Source: DATHZQ01 sp965216945
Lineage (GTDB): Bacteria > Actinomycetota > Acidimicrobiia > Spongiisociales > UBA5794
Reading direction: 5' to 3'
Assembly (NCBI GenBank): GCA_965216945.1
Contig: CBDCGU010000003.1
Coordinates: 1,984,001-2,048,000, forward strand
DNA: 64,000 bases
In this document: positions 24,237-33,476 of the stretch, piece after piece
Layout of the letters: each line of letters starts with the position of its first letter
Position numbering within the stretch: the stretch's first letter is position 1
Notes under the pieces: model-generated
Told to the model about the DNA's origin: nothing
The model's input: the letters and a program-made list of their open reading frames with translations, nothing else
Database searches by the model: none
Translations under genes and position numbers: made by a program

Positions 24237-26174
24237 ATGAGGGGAGTGCTGCGATGGCTGCTCGTGCTTGTCGGCGTTGTCGGCATCCACGTCGCCGCCC
24301 TCTCGGTTCCCGGTCTGGCTCAGACCGATGCAGCGATCAGCGGCACCGTCGGAGACACTGCCGGTGCCCCGCTCGCCGACATCTGTATTCGGATCTACCG
24401 ATTCGACATCGCCGTCGTCACCGACGTCGAGACGGCTGCAGACGGGACATATACGGCAACCGGCCTCGAGCCGGGCGACTTCAAGGTCTCCGCCACCGAC
24501 TGCAACAACTTCGTCTACGGCACCCGGTGGTACGACGACGAGAGCAATATCGGGACGGCAACCGTGATCCCGGTTGCCGCCGGAGAGACGGCAACCGGCA
24601 TCGACTTCACGCTCCCCGAGCTCGGCACGATCACCGGTACCGTGACCGACGACGTGGGAACGCTGCTCGATGGTATCTGCGCCTTCGCCCACAACGTGGA
24701 TGGCACCGGGGGATTGGGGACGGCAACCGACGCCACGGGCGCCTACGCGATCCTCGGGCTCGAGCCCGGTGACTACCAGATCGAGTTCAGCGATTGCACC
24801 AACAACGCGTTCTTCCCGGAGTGGTATCAGGACCAACCGACGCAAGCCACGGCCGATGTCGTGAGCGTGGCCGAAGGAGCCGTGGTCGCCGGCATCGACG
24901 CAGTGCTCGACACGCCGCCTGCCAATGGCACGATCGGCGGGACCGTCACGGATGCCGGAACCGGGCAGCCACTCGAAGGCATTTGCGTGACGGCGTGGAC
25001 AACGGGCCTCACGCCGGTGGAGGCGGGGAACGCCACAACAGCCGCCGACGGGGGCTATGTCGTCATCGTCGACGACACCGGTCCCGTCGAGGATGATTTC
25101 AACGTCGAGTTCGTCGACTGCACGAATGGAGCGTATGCCACGGTGTGGCACAGCGGGGCAGCGAGTGACCCCGTTGGCATCTCGACGCTGGCGACACCGG
25201 TCACGGTGGTCAAGGGAGAGGTGACGCCGGTGGACATGGCCATGCGGCCGCCGGGCGCTCTGATGGCGACGGTCACCGGCGCCGACACCGGCGCACCGCT
25301 CCCAGGCATCTGCGTCTACGGCACGATTCAGGATCTCGTCGTTGCGTCGGCGGTCACCGACGGCTCGGGCCAGTACACGCTCAGCCTTCCCCAGGGCACC
25401 TACAACGTGTTGTTTGCCGACTGCGCGACCGGTGCCTACCAGTCGCGATGGAATCCGGACGACCCCGATCCGGACGTGAGGGTGGTCGTGACCGTTACGG
25501 CAGGAGTCACCGACACCTCGCTGTTTGCGGTGATGGAACCGGGGGAAGGGGCGATCGCGATTCCACCGGGAGAAACCGCGGCGACTACCGACTTCACCGG
25601 AGACGGTGCGACCCCGGACGACCCCATCGAGACGACGGTGTTCAGCGGCTCGTACGGTCTCATCGTCATCGACGAGGGGCCCGACGGGGGCATCGTGCTG
25701 GATGGGCGCATCACCCTCCCGCAACAGGTGCGCCTCCACTTGCCCATCGGGTTGGAAGCCGGCGACTTCACCGCCTTCAGCACCATCGTGTTCGTGGTCG
25801 ATGCGACGGTCGTTCCGGCCGGTGACACGCCGGCCGTGTTCCGGGACGGCACGGAGATCACGGAGATCTGCGAGGAGAACGCCGAGTTCCAAGGTACCTG
25901 CATCCAGAGCAGCGACATCCTGGAGGATGGCGACGTCCGCATCGTCATCCAGACGACGGTGGCGAGCGTCTGGCAGCTCGCGGTGGCGCAGGTCGATCCG
26001 CCGCCGACCACAACCACGACGGCACCGCCGACGACCACGAGCCCACCGGTGGTGACCACGACACCCCCGGAAGAGCTTCCCGCCACGGGCGGAGTGCTGA
26101 ATCCCCTCGCCGGACTCGGCCTGCTCCTAGCCGGAGCGGCGCTTCTAACGTTGAGCAGACGCCGCGGAGGCTGA
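24237..26174 (+). CDS. LPATG surface protein with repeated carboxypeptidase-regulatory-like domains
   Basis: The 645-residue protein starts with a signal peptide (WLLVLVGVVGIHVAALSVPGLA). Four beta-sandwich repeats follow, each opening ISGTVGDTAGAPLADICIRI-like and ending with a D-C motif (SATDCNNFVYGTRWY, EFSDCTNNAFFPEWY, EFVDCTNGAYATVWH, LFADCATGAYQSRW). Paired cysteines in each repeat could form disulfides. A Thr/Pro linker leads to LPATG (614-618), a hydrophobic helix and RRRGG, a full sortase sorting signal. Thus it should be covalently fixed to the cell wall. No sortase gene is in the window. TAGTTT (24225-24230) lies 6 bases before the ATG. Confidence 0.8.
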   Translation: MRGVLRWLLVLVGVVGIHVAALSVPGLAQTDAAISGTVGDTAGAPLADICIRIYRFDIAVVTDVETAADGTYTATGLEPGDFKVSATDCNNFVYGTRWYDDESNIGTATVIPVAAGETATGIDFTLPELGTITGTVTDDVGTLLDGICAFAHNVDGTGGLGTATDATGAYAILGLEPGDYQIEFSDCTNNAFFPEWYQDQPTQATADVVSVAEGAVVAGIDAVLDTPPANGTIGGTVTDAGTGQPLEGICVTAWTTGLTPVEAGNATTAADGGYVVIVDDTGPVEDDFNVEFVDCTNGAYATVWHSGAASDPVGISTLATPVTVVKGEVTPVDMAMRPPGALMATVTGADTGAPLPGICVYGTIQDLVVASAVTDGSGQYTLSLPQGTYNVLFADCATGAYQSRWNPDDPDPDVRVVVTVTAGVTDTSLFAVMEPGEGAIAIPPGETAATTDFTGDGATPDDPIETTVFSGSYGLIVIDEGPDGGIVLDGRITLPQQVRLHLPIGLEAGDFTAFSTIVFVVDATVVPAGDTPAVFRDGTEITEICEENAEFQGTCIQSSDILEDGDVRIVIQTTVASVWQLAVAQVDPPPTTTTTAPPTTTSPPVVTTTPPEELPATGGVLNPLAGLGLLLAGAALLTLSRRRGG

Positions 26175-26240
26175 GCCCTGTATGCACAGGCGGCCGGCGC
26201 CGCCAGAATCCCACCGACCACCCGCCTGGAGTAGCTCGTC

Positions 26241-27182
26241 ATGAGTTGGACCGCAGCACGCATCCCCGATCTTCGCGGCCGGACCGCCGTCGTCACCGGA
26301 GCCAACGGCGGCTTGGGCCTGGAGACGACGCGCCAGTTGGCGCGCAAGAATGCCCACGTCGTCATGGCCGCACGCAACCTGGACAAGGCGGCCGCTGCCC
26401 GCGAGGGCATCACCGCGGAGATCCCCGAGGCCTCCCTGGAGATCGTCGAGCTGGATCTGGCGTCGCTGGCATCGGTTCGCAGTGCGGGTGCTGCCATTGC
26501 CTCGGCGCATCCGGTGATCGACATCCTGATCAACAACGCAGGAGTGATGGCAACTCCGGAGCGGCAAACTGCGGACGGCTTCGAGATGCAGCTCGGCACC
26601 AACCACCTCGGCCACTTCGTGCTCACCGGCCTCCTCATGCCCAACCTGCTGCGAGCGCCCTCTGGACGGGTGGTCACCGTGACGAGCACCGCCCGCAACT
26701 TCGGTCGCCCCGTCGATCCCGACAATCCGCATCTGCGTGGCAACTACTCGCCGTGGAAGGCGTACGGGCAGTCGAAGCTGGCCAACTACCAGTTCGCCAT
26801 CGAGCTCAACAACCGCCTGGAGGATGCCGGGTCGACGGTCGAGAGTCTGGTCGCCCACCCCGGGTTCTCGAATACCGACCTCCAGGCCACGAGCGTCGAT
26901 GCCAGCGACGGCGGGTCCAGTCAGCGGTTCTTCCACAACGCCGTCCAGAGGCTCGGGATGTCCGCTGCCGAGGGTGCGTTGCCCCAGTTGCGAGCCGCCA
27001 CAGACCCGGCCGCCGAGGGAGGCGAGCTGTATACCCCGCGCTGGGTGAACAGTGGTGCCCCCGTCCGGCGTCCTCATGTCCGCGGCAACAAGCGTGGCGC
27101 GCTTCGCACCCTGTGGGAGGTGTCCGAGCGGGAGACGGGGTTCGAGTTCGATGTCGACGCGATGGTGGCGGCAGCCATGTGA
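26241..27182 (+). CDS. Short-chain dehydrogenase/reductase
   Basis: The 313-residue protein has the SDR Rossmann motif TGANGGLG (about 19-26), the NNAG motif, the structural Ser in VTVTSTAR, and the catalytic Tyr-x3-Lys in YGQSKLANYQF. Arg at AARNLDKA after strand 2 suggests NADP(H). It resembles the retinol dehydrogenase/WW-domain oxidoreductase-like group common in actinobacteria. Substrate unknown. It stands 66 bases after the surface-protein gene and converges on the MBL lipoprotein. Confidence 0.85.
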   Translation: MSWTAARIPDLRGRTAVVTGANGGLGLETTRQLARKNAHVVMAARNLDKAAAAREGITAEIPEASLEIVELDLASLASVRSAGAAIASAHPVIDILINNAGVMATPERQTADGFEMQLGTNHLGHFVLTGLLMPNLLRAPSGRVVTVTSTARNFGRPVDPDNPHLRGNYSPWKAYGQSKLANYQFAIELNNRLEDAGSTVESLVAHPGFSNTDLQATSVDASDGGSSQRFFHNAVQRLGMSAAEGALPQLRAATDPAAEGGELYTPRWVNSGAPVRRPHVRGNKRGALRTLWEVSERETGFEFDVDAMVAAAM

Positions 27183-27263
27183 GCCGCGGCCGGCGGCGTC
27201 ACCCCAAGAGCGCAGCGAGCCGGCGTGTTCTTCACCCGCCTGGGAGCCGAGAAGGCCGGCGTC

Positions 27264-28103
27264 TCAGAGCGATGCGGCGAACTCCACCACTTGCTGATCG
27301 GCGAGCCCGATGACCGGTTCGCCGTGGCCGAAGTAGATCGAATCGAATTGGAATCCGGCGAGTTTGCGGATGCTGTCGTCTGCGGCCACCAGGTCGGGCG
27401 TGAACTGTGGGTTGGCTCCCGCCACGGTGCCCGCCTCTCCGCCCATCGCATCGCCGCCGTTCATGGCGTCGCCGACCACGAGGATGCCGCCGACGGGGTC
27501 GAGCACTGAGACGTGACCGGGCGTGTGGCCCGGTGTGAAGATGATCTGCAGACCGAAGACCTCGTCGCCGTCGCCAACGGGTGTCAGCGGCCGGGGCGCC
27601 GAGATGCCGGGGATATCCGCCTCGCCGGCATAGCCGGTCGCATCCGCCGCGGCCTCCAGCACCGCGCTGACACTGCCGATGTGGTCGCCGTGGAGGTGGG
27701 TGAGGACCACGTGCCCGACCGCCTCCCAGCCGAGTCCGAGAGCCGCCAGACCCGCCTCGATCTGACCCTCGCTCCCCGACACCCCCGTATCGACGATGGC
27801 CGCCTCGCCATTGCGGGCGAGCACGTACGCGGAGACGAAGCCGAGTGAAACTCGTTCGATGGTCGTTGCTGCGGCAATGGGTGCCGGCGTACTGGTCGTC
27901 GTCGTCGCACCCGTGTCTCCCGGCGCCGAAGTGCCCGTTGGCGCTGTGGTCGTGGTCGAGTCCTCCGGAAGGGGATCCCCGAACTGGCCGGTCGCCGGGT
28001 CGTCGTCGCTGCATGCCACGAGGGCCGTCCCGAACACGGCGACTGCGGCACTTCCTTTGGCGAGCGTCCCCAGGAAGTCTCTACGATCGAGGCGTCGGTG
28101 CAT
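27264..28103 (-). CDS. MBL-fold hydrolase, Tat-type lipoprotein
   Basis: The 279-residue protein begins RRLDRRDFLGTL, a twin-arginine motif, followed by AAVAVFGTALVAC with a lipobox Cys, so it should be exported folded and lipid-anchored. A Thr/Ser/Pro linker of about 35 residues follows. The MBL core has THLHGDHIGS (HxHxDH), TPGHTPGHVS and VVGDAMNGG, with a final His in YFGHGEP. This is the glyoxalase-II/lactonase-like group; substrate unknown, so lactone, thioester or beta-lactam hydrolysis cannot be separated. Start ATG 28103 follows GGAGG by 4 bases. Confidence 0.82.
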   Translation of the reverse strand: MHRRLDRRDFLGTLAKGSAAVAVFGTALVACSDDDPATGQFGDPLPEDSTTTTAPTGTSAPGDTGATTTTSTPAPIAAATTIERVSLGFVSAYVLARNGEAAIVDTGVSGSEGQIEAGLAALGLGWEAVGHVVLTHLHGDHIGSVSAVLEAAADATGYAGEADIPGISAPRPLTPVGDGDEVFGLQIIFTPGHTPGHVSVLDPVGGILVVGDAMNGGDAMGGEAGTVAGANPQFTPDLVAADDSIRKLAGFQFDSIYFGHGEPVIGLADQQVVEFAASL

Positions 28104-28258
28104 CGTCCCTCCTCGTGTCCTTTGGCGACGGTAGTGCGGTCGTCGGGCAACGCCGGCGAAGCAGCGCCGGTGTCTCTCGAATCGAGCTCGAGGCTGCGTC
28201 CCCGGAAGCCCGGCCTGTGCGCATTTCCGCCACCGCCCGCCCGGTACGCTCCTCCCCG

Positions 28259-29065
28259 ATGTCCGAGAATGCACTCTTCGTCCGAGACGGCGACTTCTTC
28301 GTTCCGACGGAGCTGACGCGCGGTGGATGGTCGGACGACGCTCAGCATGGGAGCCCACCTTCGGGTCTGTTGGGTCGTGCGATCGAAGCGGTCGAGACGA
28401 GCGCTCCGATGCAGGTGGCCCGGTTCACCATTGATCTCTTTCGACCCGTCCCCCTGGAGCCGCTCCGCGTCGGTGTGGAGGTGCTGCGCAACGGCCGGCG
28501 GATTCAGGTGGTGGAAGCAATCCTCCGCCACGGCGACATCGAGGTCGGGCGAGCAACGGCATTGAAGATCCGGACCGCCGAGGTGTCGCTGCCGGATGCG
28601 GAGCAGGAGCCCTGGGATCAGCCTGTCGGACCCGAGGAGGCGGTGCGGGTCGAGGACTTCTGGAGTTTCGGTGGCTCGTCGCTCCCCAGATTCCATCGCG
28701 ATGCCATCGAGATCAGATCGATCGATGACAGTTTCAGGCGGCATGGGCCCGGTATCTCCTGGTTCCGGCTCAAGTGCGCGGTGGTGGCGGGAGAGGAGCC
28801 CACACCGTTTGTGGTTCTCGCAACCGTGGCCGACATGTCGAACGGCAACTCGCAGGCCCTCGATCCGACCGCATTCATCTACGTGAATCCCGACATCACG
28901 TTGTATGCACATCGCCTGCCGGTGGGACAGTGGGTGGGGATGAAGTCCGCCGCCCACCAGCACGCGTCGGGCATCGGACTCGCCGACACCCGCGTGTTCG
29001 ACCAGTTGGGACCGCTCGGTCGTATCAATCAGGCCCAACTGGTGGACACTCGGCCCGGGGGCTGA
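28259..29065 (+). CDS. Acyl-CoA thioesterase family protein (double hotdog)
   Basis: The 268-residue product has two hotdog-like halves: PPSGLLGRAIEAVETSAPMQVARFTIDLFRPVPLEPL in the first, and PFVVLATVADMSNGNSQALD through WVGMKSAAHQHASGIGLADTRVFDQLG in the second. The late D-x-R-x-x-D and GRINQAQ pattern fits the TesB/TE-domain thioesterases found in actinobacteria, acting on CoA thioesters in the cytoplasm. Substrate chain not known. There is no Shine-Dalgarno sequence; TACGCT (28245-28250) lies 8 bases before the ATG, suggesting a leaderless transcript. Confidence 0.72.
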   Translation: MSENALFVRDGDFFVPTELTRGGWSDDAQHGSPPSGLLGRAIEAVETSAPMQVARFTIDLFRPVPLEPLRVGVEVLRNGRRIQVVEAILRHGDIEVGRATALKIRTAEVSLPDAEQEPWDQPVGPEEAVRVEDFWSFGGSSLPRFHRDAIEIRSIDDSFRRHGPGISWFRLKCAVVAGEEPTPFVVLATVADMSNGNSQALDPTAFIYVNPDITLYAHRLPVGQWVGMKSAAHQHASGIGLADTRVFDQLGPLGRINQAQLVDTRPGG

Positions 29066-29119
29066 CGGCACCGGACGGCGTCCTGCCCCGGCCGGTGACG
29101 GCGTCGAGGACTCCGCGAG

Positions 29120-29695
29120 TCAACCTGGCGTCACGCGGAGCGACTCGACGGTGGCGATCACGAGCATGTCAACGAGCCTGTCGAACGACGCATCGACATC
29201 CACGTCGAGCCCGAAGCCCTGTTGAGTCTCGAGGAGGGCGAAACCGTGCAGCGCACTCCGGACTGCTCGCACGTGGTGGATGACCGACGTCTCCGTGACG
29301 CCGGATCCGGTCAGCGCTGCCCGCACCGGCTCCACGACACGCATGCCCAGAGACGCATATTCAGGGTCGTCCGGACGAGTCTGCTGGGTCAATGGGTAGA
29401 CGTCCGGATGTGCGATGACGTATCCGCGGTAGGCGTACGCCAGGCTCCGTACGGCATCGCCGCCGCTGCGACCCATCACGGCACTACGTAGTGTGTCGCC
29501 CAGTTCGGCGATTCCGTGCATGGCAACTCTGCGCTGCAGATCGTCGAGGCCGGCGACGTGGTTGTAGAGCGAGGGGGCACGCACCCCGAGGTGAGCTGCG
29601 AGATCCGCCAGTGTGAGCTCGGTGCCCGGGTGGCTGTCGAGGAGGTCGGCCGCTGCCCGGACCACCGACTCCGTGGAGAGCCCGGCGCGTGGCAT
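29120..29695 (-). CDS. TetR-family repressor
   Basis: The 191-residue protein has a TetR helix-turn-helix at about 5-50 (VVRAAADLLDSHPGTELTLADLAAHLGVRAPSLYNHVAGLDDL in pattern) and a C-terminal WHG/TetR_C-like domain with AYRGYVIAHPDVYPLT. Ligand unknown. Its ATG overlaps the hydrolase stop (ATGA), so both are on one transcript, and it probably represses this small operon through the AT-rich inverted repeat at 30513-30530. Confidence 0.82.
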   Translation of the reverse strand: MPRAGLSTESVVRAAADLLDSHPGTELTLADLAAHLGVRAPSLYNHVAGLDDLQRRVAMHGIAELGDTLRSAVMGRSGGDAVRSLAYAYRGYVIAHPDVYPLTQQTRPDDPEYASLGMRVVEPVRAALTGSGVTETSVIHHVRAVRSALHGFALLETQQGFGLDVDVDASFDRLVDMLVIATVESLRVTPG

Positions 29696-30489
29696 CAGAG
29701 TCCTCCGAGAAAGCCGGTGATGAGTCGTCCTACGAGCTCGGGACGCTCGACGTGCGGATAATGGCCGGCCCCGGCCACGATCTCGTACCTGCCCTTCGTG
29801 CGGTGGGCGGCGTCCTTGGCGGCGGCTTCCGGGTCGGCGAAGTGGTCGTCCGCGCCCCCGAAGATGTTGAGCACCGGGATGTTCAGATCCGCCAGCTTCG
29901 CATGGAGACCACGGCGGTGGGCGAGCAGCGTCTCGCGGACGGCCCTGCGTCGATCGGATTCGGCAAGCATCCCACGGAGCAGGCCGATCTGTTCCTCGAG
30001 ATCCTGCGGCGGGTGCTCCTTGTACCAGCTGCGGTAGAGCTTGCTCCACACCGCCCCGGCCCACGGGCCGCGCAGGAGGACCTGTAGGCCGAGGCGCTGC
30101 GTCACTCCGGCGTCCTGGTCGAGGTGCGGGCTGATCGCCACCACGCCACGAATCAGATCTGGCTCGTCGACCGCGGCCGTGAGGGCGGCCGCAGGGGCGA
30201 ACGAGGTAGCTACGACAACGGCCGGGCCGGCGTCGACGTGGCGCAGCATCGCAACGATGTCGCCGGCGGTCTCGACGACGCCGAAGGAGTCCCAATGAGC
30301 GTCCGAAGCACCATGCCCGCGAAGGTCCATCGTCACCGTGCGGTAGCCGGCCGCAGCGAGCGCAGGTCTCAGGAGGCGATGCTCGGTCATCACGTCGCCT
30401 GCCCCCGGCAATAGCAGGACCGGTGGTCCGGTGGCGCCGCTGTCGTCGTACGCAAGCGCGCCGGTCCCCGTGGTGAGTGTTGTCATCAT
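29695..30489 (-). CDS. Alpha/beta hydrolase
   Basis: The 264-residue enzyme has the fold's landmarks: PPVLLLPGAGDVMTEH (oxyanion region), TVTMDLRGHGASD, nucleophile elbow ATSFAPAAA, FGGADDHF with the acid, and AGAGHYPHVERPE with the His. The elbow has Ala where the first and last Gly of Gly-x-Ser-x-Gly usually sit, a tolerated but less common form. Substrate unknown; the coupled TetR gene suggests induction by a substrate-like compound. Start ATG 30489 (or 30486) after AAGGAGGA. Confidence 0.82.
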   Translation of the reverse strand: MMTTLTTGTGALAYDDSGATGPPVLLLPGAGDVMTEHRLLRPALAAAGYRTVTMDLRGHGASDAHWDSFGVVETAGDIVAMLRHVDAGPAVVVATSFAPAAALTAAVDEPDLIRGVVAISPHLDQDAGVTQRLGLQVLLRGPWAGAVWSKLYRSWYKEHPPQDLEEQIGLLRGMLAESDRRRAVRETLLAHRRGLHAKLADLNIPVLNIFGGADDHFADPEAAAKDAAHRTKGRYEIVAGAGHYPHVERPELVGRLITGFLGGL

Positions 30490-30512
30490 CGGTCCTCCTT
30501 GAAACTAAGAAG

Positions 30513-30530
30513 CATAGGTTCAATACTATG
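30513..30530. promoter_or_regulatory. Candidate TetR operator upstream of the hydrolase-regulator operon
   Basis: CATAG-N8-CTATG is an inverted repeat inside a distinctly AT-rich stretch (about 30500-30540) in otherwise GC-rich DNA, 24 to 41 bases upstream of the hydrolase start. The arms are only 5 bases, so the call rests mainly on position. Confidence 0.4.
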
Positions 30531-30633
30531 ATCAATAGCCGCTCGTGTCAAGGGGTTGGCGGATCGAGGTGGTGACAATGCGCAGCGGGTGAGCGGGAGC
30601 CGGACGTCGGCAACGCACTACCGTCAACTCATC

Positions 30634-31839
30634 ATGGGTGATGCGTTTCTCGTCGACTACGTTCGTTCCCCGATCGGCCGCTATGCCGGTGGGCTCGCCT
30701 CGGTGCGTGCCGACGACCTGGCGGCCCATCCGATCCGGGCTCTCCAGACCCGGTTGCCCAATGTCGATTGGGAGCGCGTCGACGACGTCATCATGGGTGC
30801 CACCAATCAAGCCGGCGAAGACAACCGCAACGTGGGCAGGATGGCGGCCCTACTGGCAGGTCTCTCCACCGGCGTGCCGGGAGCGACCACCAACCGTCTC
30901 TGCGGCTCGGGAATGGATGCGATGATTCAGGCGGGACGGGCAATCGCCATGGGTGACGCCGACCTCATCGTTGCCGGCGGCGTGGAGTCGATGTCACGGG
31001 CCCCGCACGTCGTGCCCAAAGCCGAAGCCGCGTACGCCCGCACGGCTGAGATCGCCAGCACCACGCTCGGTTGGCGGCTCGTGAACCCGGCGATGGAGGC
31101 GATGGGCCACACCGATGCCCTCGGACTCACCGCCGAGAACGTGGCCGAGGAGTACGGCGTCTCGCGGGAGGACCAGGATGCGTTTGCCCTGAGGAGCCAG
31201 GAGCGCACGGCGGTCGCGATGAAGAACGGCATCCTGGCGGAGGAGATCGTGGCCGTCGAGGTGCCGCAGCGCCGCGGCGAGCCCGTCGTCGTTGCCGAGG
31301 ACGAGCATCCACGGCCGAACACGACGGCGGAGCGGCTGGCAGCCTTGCGACCCGCGTTCCGAGAAGGCGGCACGGTCACGGCGGGCAACTCCTCGGGCAT
31401 CAACGACGGGTCGGCTGCCATGGTGATCGCCTCGGAGCGGGCCGTTGCCGACTACGGCCTCGAGCCTCTGGCGCGGATCGTCGGCTCCGCCGTGGCGGGG
31501 GTGCCGCCGCGCATCATGGGTATCGGACCCGTCCCGGCAACCCGCAAGCTGCTGGCGCGCCACAACCTGACGATCAGCGACGTCGACGTCGTCGAGTTGA
31601 ACGAGGCCTTTGCCGCCCAGTCTCTCGCCTGCCTACGCGAGATCGGATTGCCCGACGATGCCGAGCACGTGAACCCCAACGGCGGGGCGATCGCGCTCGG
31701 CCACCCGACGGGGATGTCGGGCGCCAGGATTGCCGGAACCGCCGCCTTGGAGATGCGGCGCACCGGCGCTCGCCGCGCCCTGGCGACGATGTGCATCGGC
31801 GTCGGGCAGGGGATCGCAGTGCTGCTCGAGGCGGTGTGA
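30634..31839 (+). CDS. Thiolase, 3-oxoadipyl-CoA thiolase/acetyl-CoA acetyltransferase type
   Basis: The 401-residue enzyme has the active-site Cys in NRLCGSGMDA (about residue 91), the His in GGAIALGHPTGMSGAR, and the second Cys in MCIGVGQG. The start VRSPIGRYAGGLASVRADDLA and GATNQAGEDNRNVGRMAALLAG are very like PcaF/PaaJ, which cleave 3-oxoadipyl-CoA to succinyl-CoA and acetyl-CoA. No other beta-ketoadipate genes are nearby, so a more general acyl-CoA role is possible and no symbol is given. TACCGT (30619-30624) lies 9 bases before ATG 30634. Confidence 0.85.
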   Translation: MGDAFLVDYVRSPIGRYAGGLASVRADDLAAHPIRALQTRLPNVDWERVDDVIMGATNQAGEDNRNVGRMAALLAGLSTGVPGATTNRLCGSGMDAMIQAGRAIAMGDADLIVAGGVESMSRAPHVVPKAEAAYARTAEIASTTLGWRLVNPAMEAMGHTDALGLTAENVAEEYGVSREDQDAFALRSQERTAVAMKNGILAEEIVAVEVPQRRGEPVVVAEDEHPRPNTTAERLAALRPAFREGGTVTAGNSSGINDGSAAMVIASERAVADYGLEPLARIVGSAVAGVPPRIMGIGPVPATRKLLARHNLTISDVDVVELNEAFAAQSLACLREIGLPDDAEHVNPNGGAIALGHPTGMSGARIAGTAALEMRRTGARRALATMCIGVGQGIAVLLEAV

Positions 31840-32540
31840 CCCGGCTGAACGACGATGTCCGTGCACCCCTGGTGCGCGGACTCTTCGTCGAGCGCCCCAA
31901 CCGCTTCGTGGTTGTCGTGGAGCTCGAGGACGGCCGGGAGGTGCGCGCTCATCTCCCCAACACCGGCCGTCTCACCCACCTCACCGAGCCGGGACGTCCG
32001 TATGTGCTGCGGCCCGCCGACGACCCCAAGCGGGCAACCCCCTATACCGCGACCCGGGCCTGGGATGGGTGTTGGGTGGGGCTCGAGGCCGGTCTGGCGC
32101 CTGAACTCCTGATCGACTGGCTGGCGTCCCGGCCGCTCCCGGGTGCGGGGCGGGTGACCGGGATCAGCAAGGAGGTCGCCATCGGTCGCCACCGCATCGA
32201 TCTGGTGGCCGAGGCCGGCGGCGAAGACGTGTGGATCGAGGTCAAGTCGGGGGGACGCGCCGAAGGCTCCGCCGCATTGCTTTCGCAGACGCCGTCGACC
32301 CGGGCCACGGCGCAGCTGGCGATGCTCTCTCAGCTGGCTCGGAATGGGGACGCCGTCGTCGTGGCCTTCGTCGTGCAACGGCCCGATGTCGAGGAGTTGG
32401 TCATCGGTGGTGATGCCGATCCGGGGTGGATCGCCGCCGTCGGGGGCGCCGCAGCAGCGGGTGTACGGGTGATGGCCTTCGGCTGTGCAGTCTCACCGGA
32501 AACGGTCGCGATCGATCGCCGGCTCGCGGTGCGCTGGTGA
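31836..32540 (+). CDS. sfsA: SfsA family nuclease/regulator
   Basis: The 234-residue protein matches SfsA across its length: RGLFVERPNRFVV opening, HLPNTGRL, the PD-(D/E)xK-like core RIDLV with VWIEVKSG, and the late VVVAFVVQRPDV. SfsA was first linked to sugar fermentation control and binds or cleaves nucleic acid. The GTG start at 31836 overlaps the thiolase stop (GTGA), so it is translated from the same message, although no functional link is obvious. Confidence 0.85.
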   Translation: MTRLNDDVRAPLVRGLFVERPNRFVVVVELEDGREVRAHLPNTGRLTHLTEPGRPYVLRPADDPKRATPYTATRAWDGCWVGLEAGLAPELLIDWLASRPLPGAGRVTGISKEVAIGRHRIDLVAEAGGEDVWIEVKSGGRAEGSAALLSQTPSTRATAQLAMLSQLARNGDAVVVAFVVQRPDVEELVIGGDADPGWIAAVGGAAAAGVRVMAFGCAVSPETVAIDRRLAVRW

Positions 32541-32551
32541 GCTGCGCCACG

Positions 32552-33463
32552 TCATGGGCGGCGCACGATGGTGGCGTCGTACTCGACCGCGGTCTTGGCC
32601 GGTGTGCCTCCCGGGGCCCGGCAGGCGAGGACGGGCACGCTTCGCACCGGTGCCGTGCGCACCAGCCAGGTCCGACCGTCGCCGGTGACGTTCCAGATCT
32701 GCGCATCGCCGGTCGGCTCGATGGTCCGCTCGACCCTCTCCCAGCTCCAGCCGACTTCTGCGAATACGGCCCGTTCGGCGACTTGGCCGGCGCCGGGCGG
32801 CGCACCCCACCAGCCGCGACAATGGCGCGCCGCCTGGGATGCAGGGATCCCGTGCCGGCTGATAGCTCGAAGCGTGTCGGTGTCGAGGTGTGCCCACATG
32901 CGACCGTCGGGCAAGGTCATCGCGGTGGGCGCAAAGCGGTGACCACCGGTGTGGCTGACCCGGTGCACGGTGAGGTCCGGTTGCCTGCCCAGCTCCATCG
33001 CCAACCGTGTGCCTTCGATGCCGCAGCAGACGTCGTGGGTACCCTGCGTGCACACGAGCACGGTCGGCCGGGCAAGGGCCCGTGCCCGCTCCGGCGGCGA
33101 TGCGATCGAAGCGACGTCGCACACGGTCGCGGCAAGCTCGGCGGGACGTACGTCCTCGAATGTCGCCTCGAGCGCTCCTGCGCCCGCCCGATCGAAGCGG
33201 CGAACCCGCAGCCGGCCCGGCTGCTCCGGCACCATGGCGAGAAGCCTCACCTCGCCGGCGGGCGTCGACATCTTCGCCGTCAGGCCGGCCAGCATGGCGT
33301 GGTCGAAGACCGGCTTTGGCCACGGGAGAGGCACCTCGAGGAGGATGATGGCCGACGCCGAGATGGCGCTTCCTCCCGGGTCGTAGCGGTGCTCTCGGGC
33401 GTGCACGCTGCAGCGGACGGCATCGTCGCCGTCGGGGAGGAGGCCGGCAGCCTGGTCGATCAC
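32552..33463 (-). CDS. Sucrase/ferredoxin-like (thioredoxin-fold) family protein
   Basis: The roughly 303-residue protein resembles the Suc/Fer-like family: VRCSVHAREHRYDPGGSAISASAIILLEVPLPWPK at the N-terminus and VLVCTQGTHDVCCGIEGTRLAMEL in the middle, followed by VSHTGGHRFAPTAMTLPDGRMWA. The CxxGxxDxCCxxxG motif fits a thioredoxin-fold [2Fe-2S] ferredoxin-like domain. Function is unclear across the family. Start is uncertain; GTG 33463 gives a normal N-terminus just after the VOC gene stop (33477), with which it probably forms an operon. Confidence 0.7.
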   Translation of the reverse strand: MIDQAAGLLPDGDDAVRCSVHAREHRYDPGGSAISASAIILLEVPLPWPKPVFDHAMLAGLTAKMSTPAGEVRLLAMVPEQPGRLRVRRFDRAGAGALEATFEDVRPAELAATVCDVASIASPPERARALARPTVLVCTQGTHDVCCGIEGTRLAMELGRQPDLTVHRVSHTGGHRFAPTAMTLPDGRMWAHLDTDTLRAISRHGIPASQAARHCRGWWGAPPGAGQVAERAVFAEVGWSWERVERTIEPTGDAQIWNVTGDGRTWLVRTAPVRSVPVLACRAPGGTPAKTAVEYDATIVRRP

Positions 33464-33476
33464 ACCGAGCGGGCCT

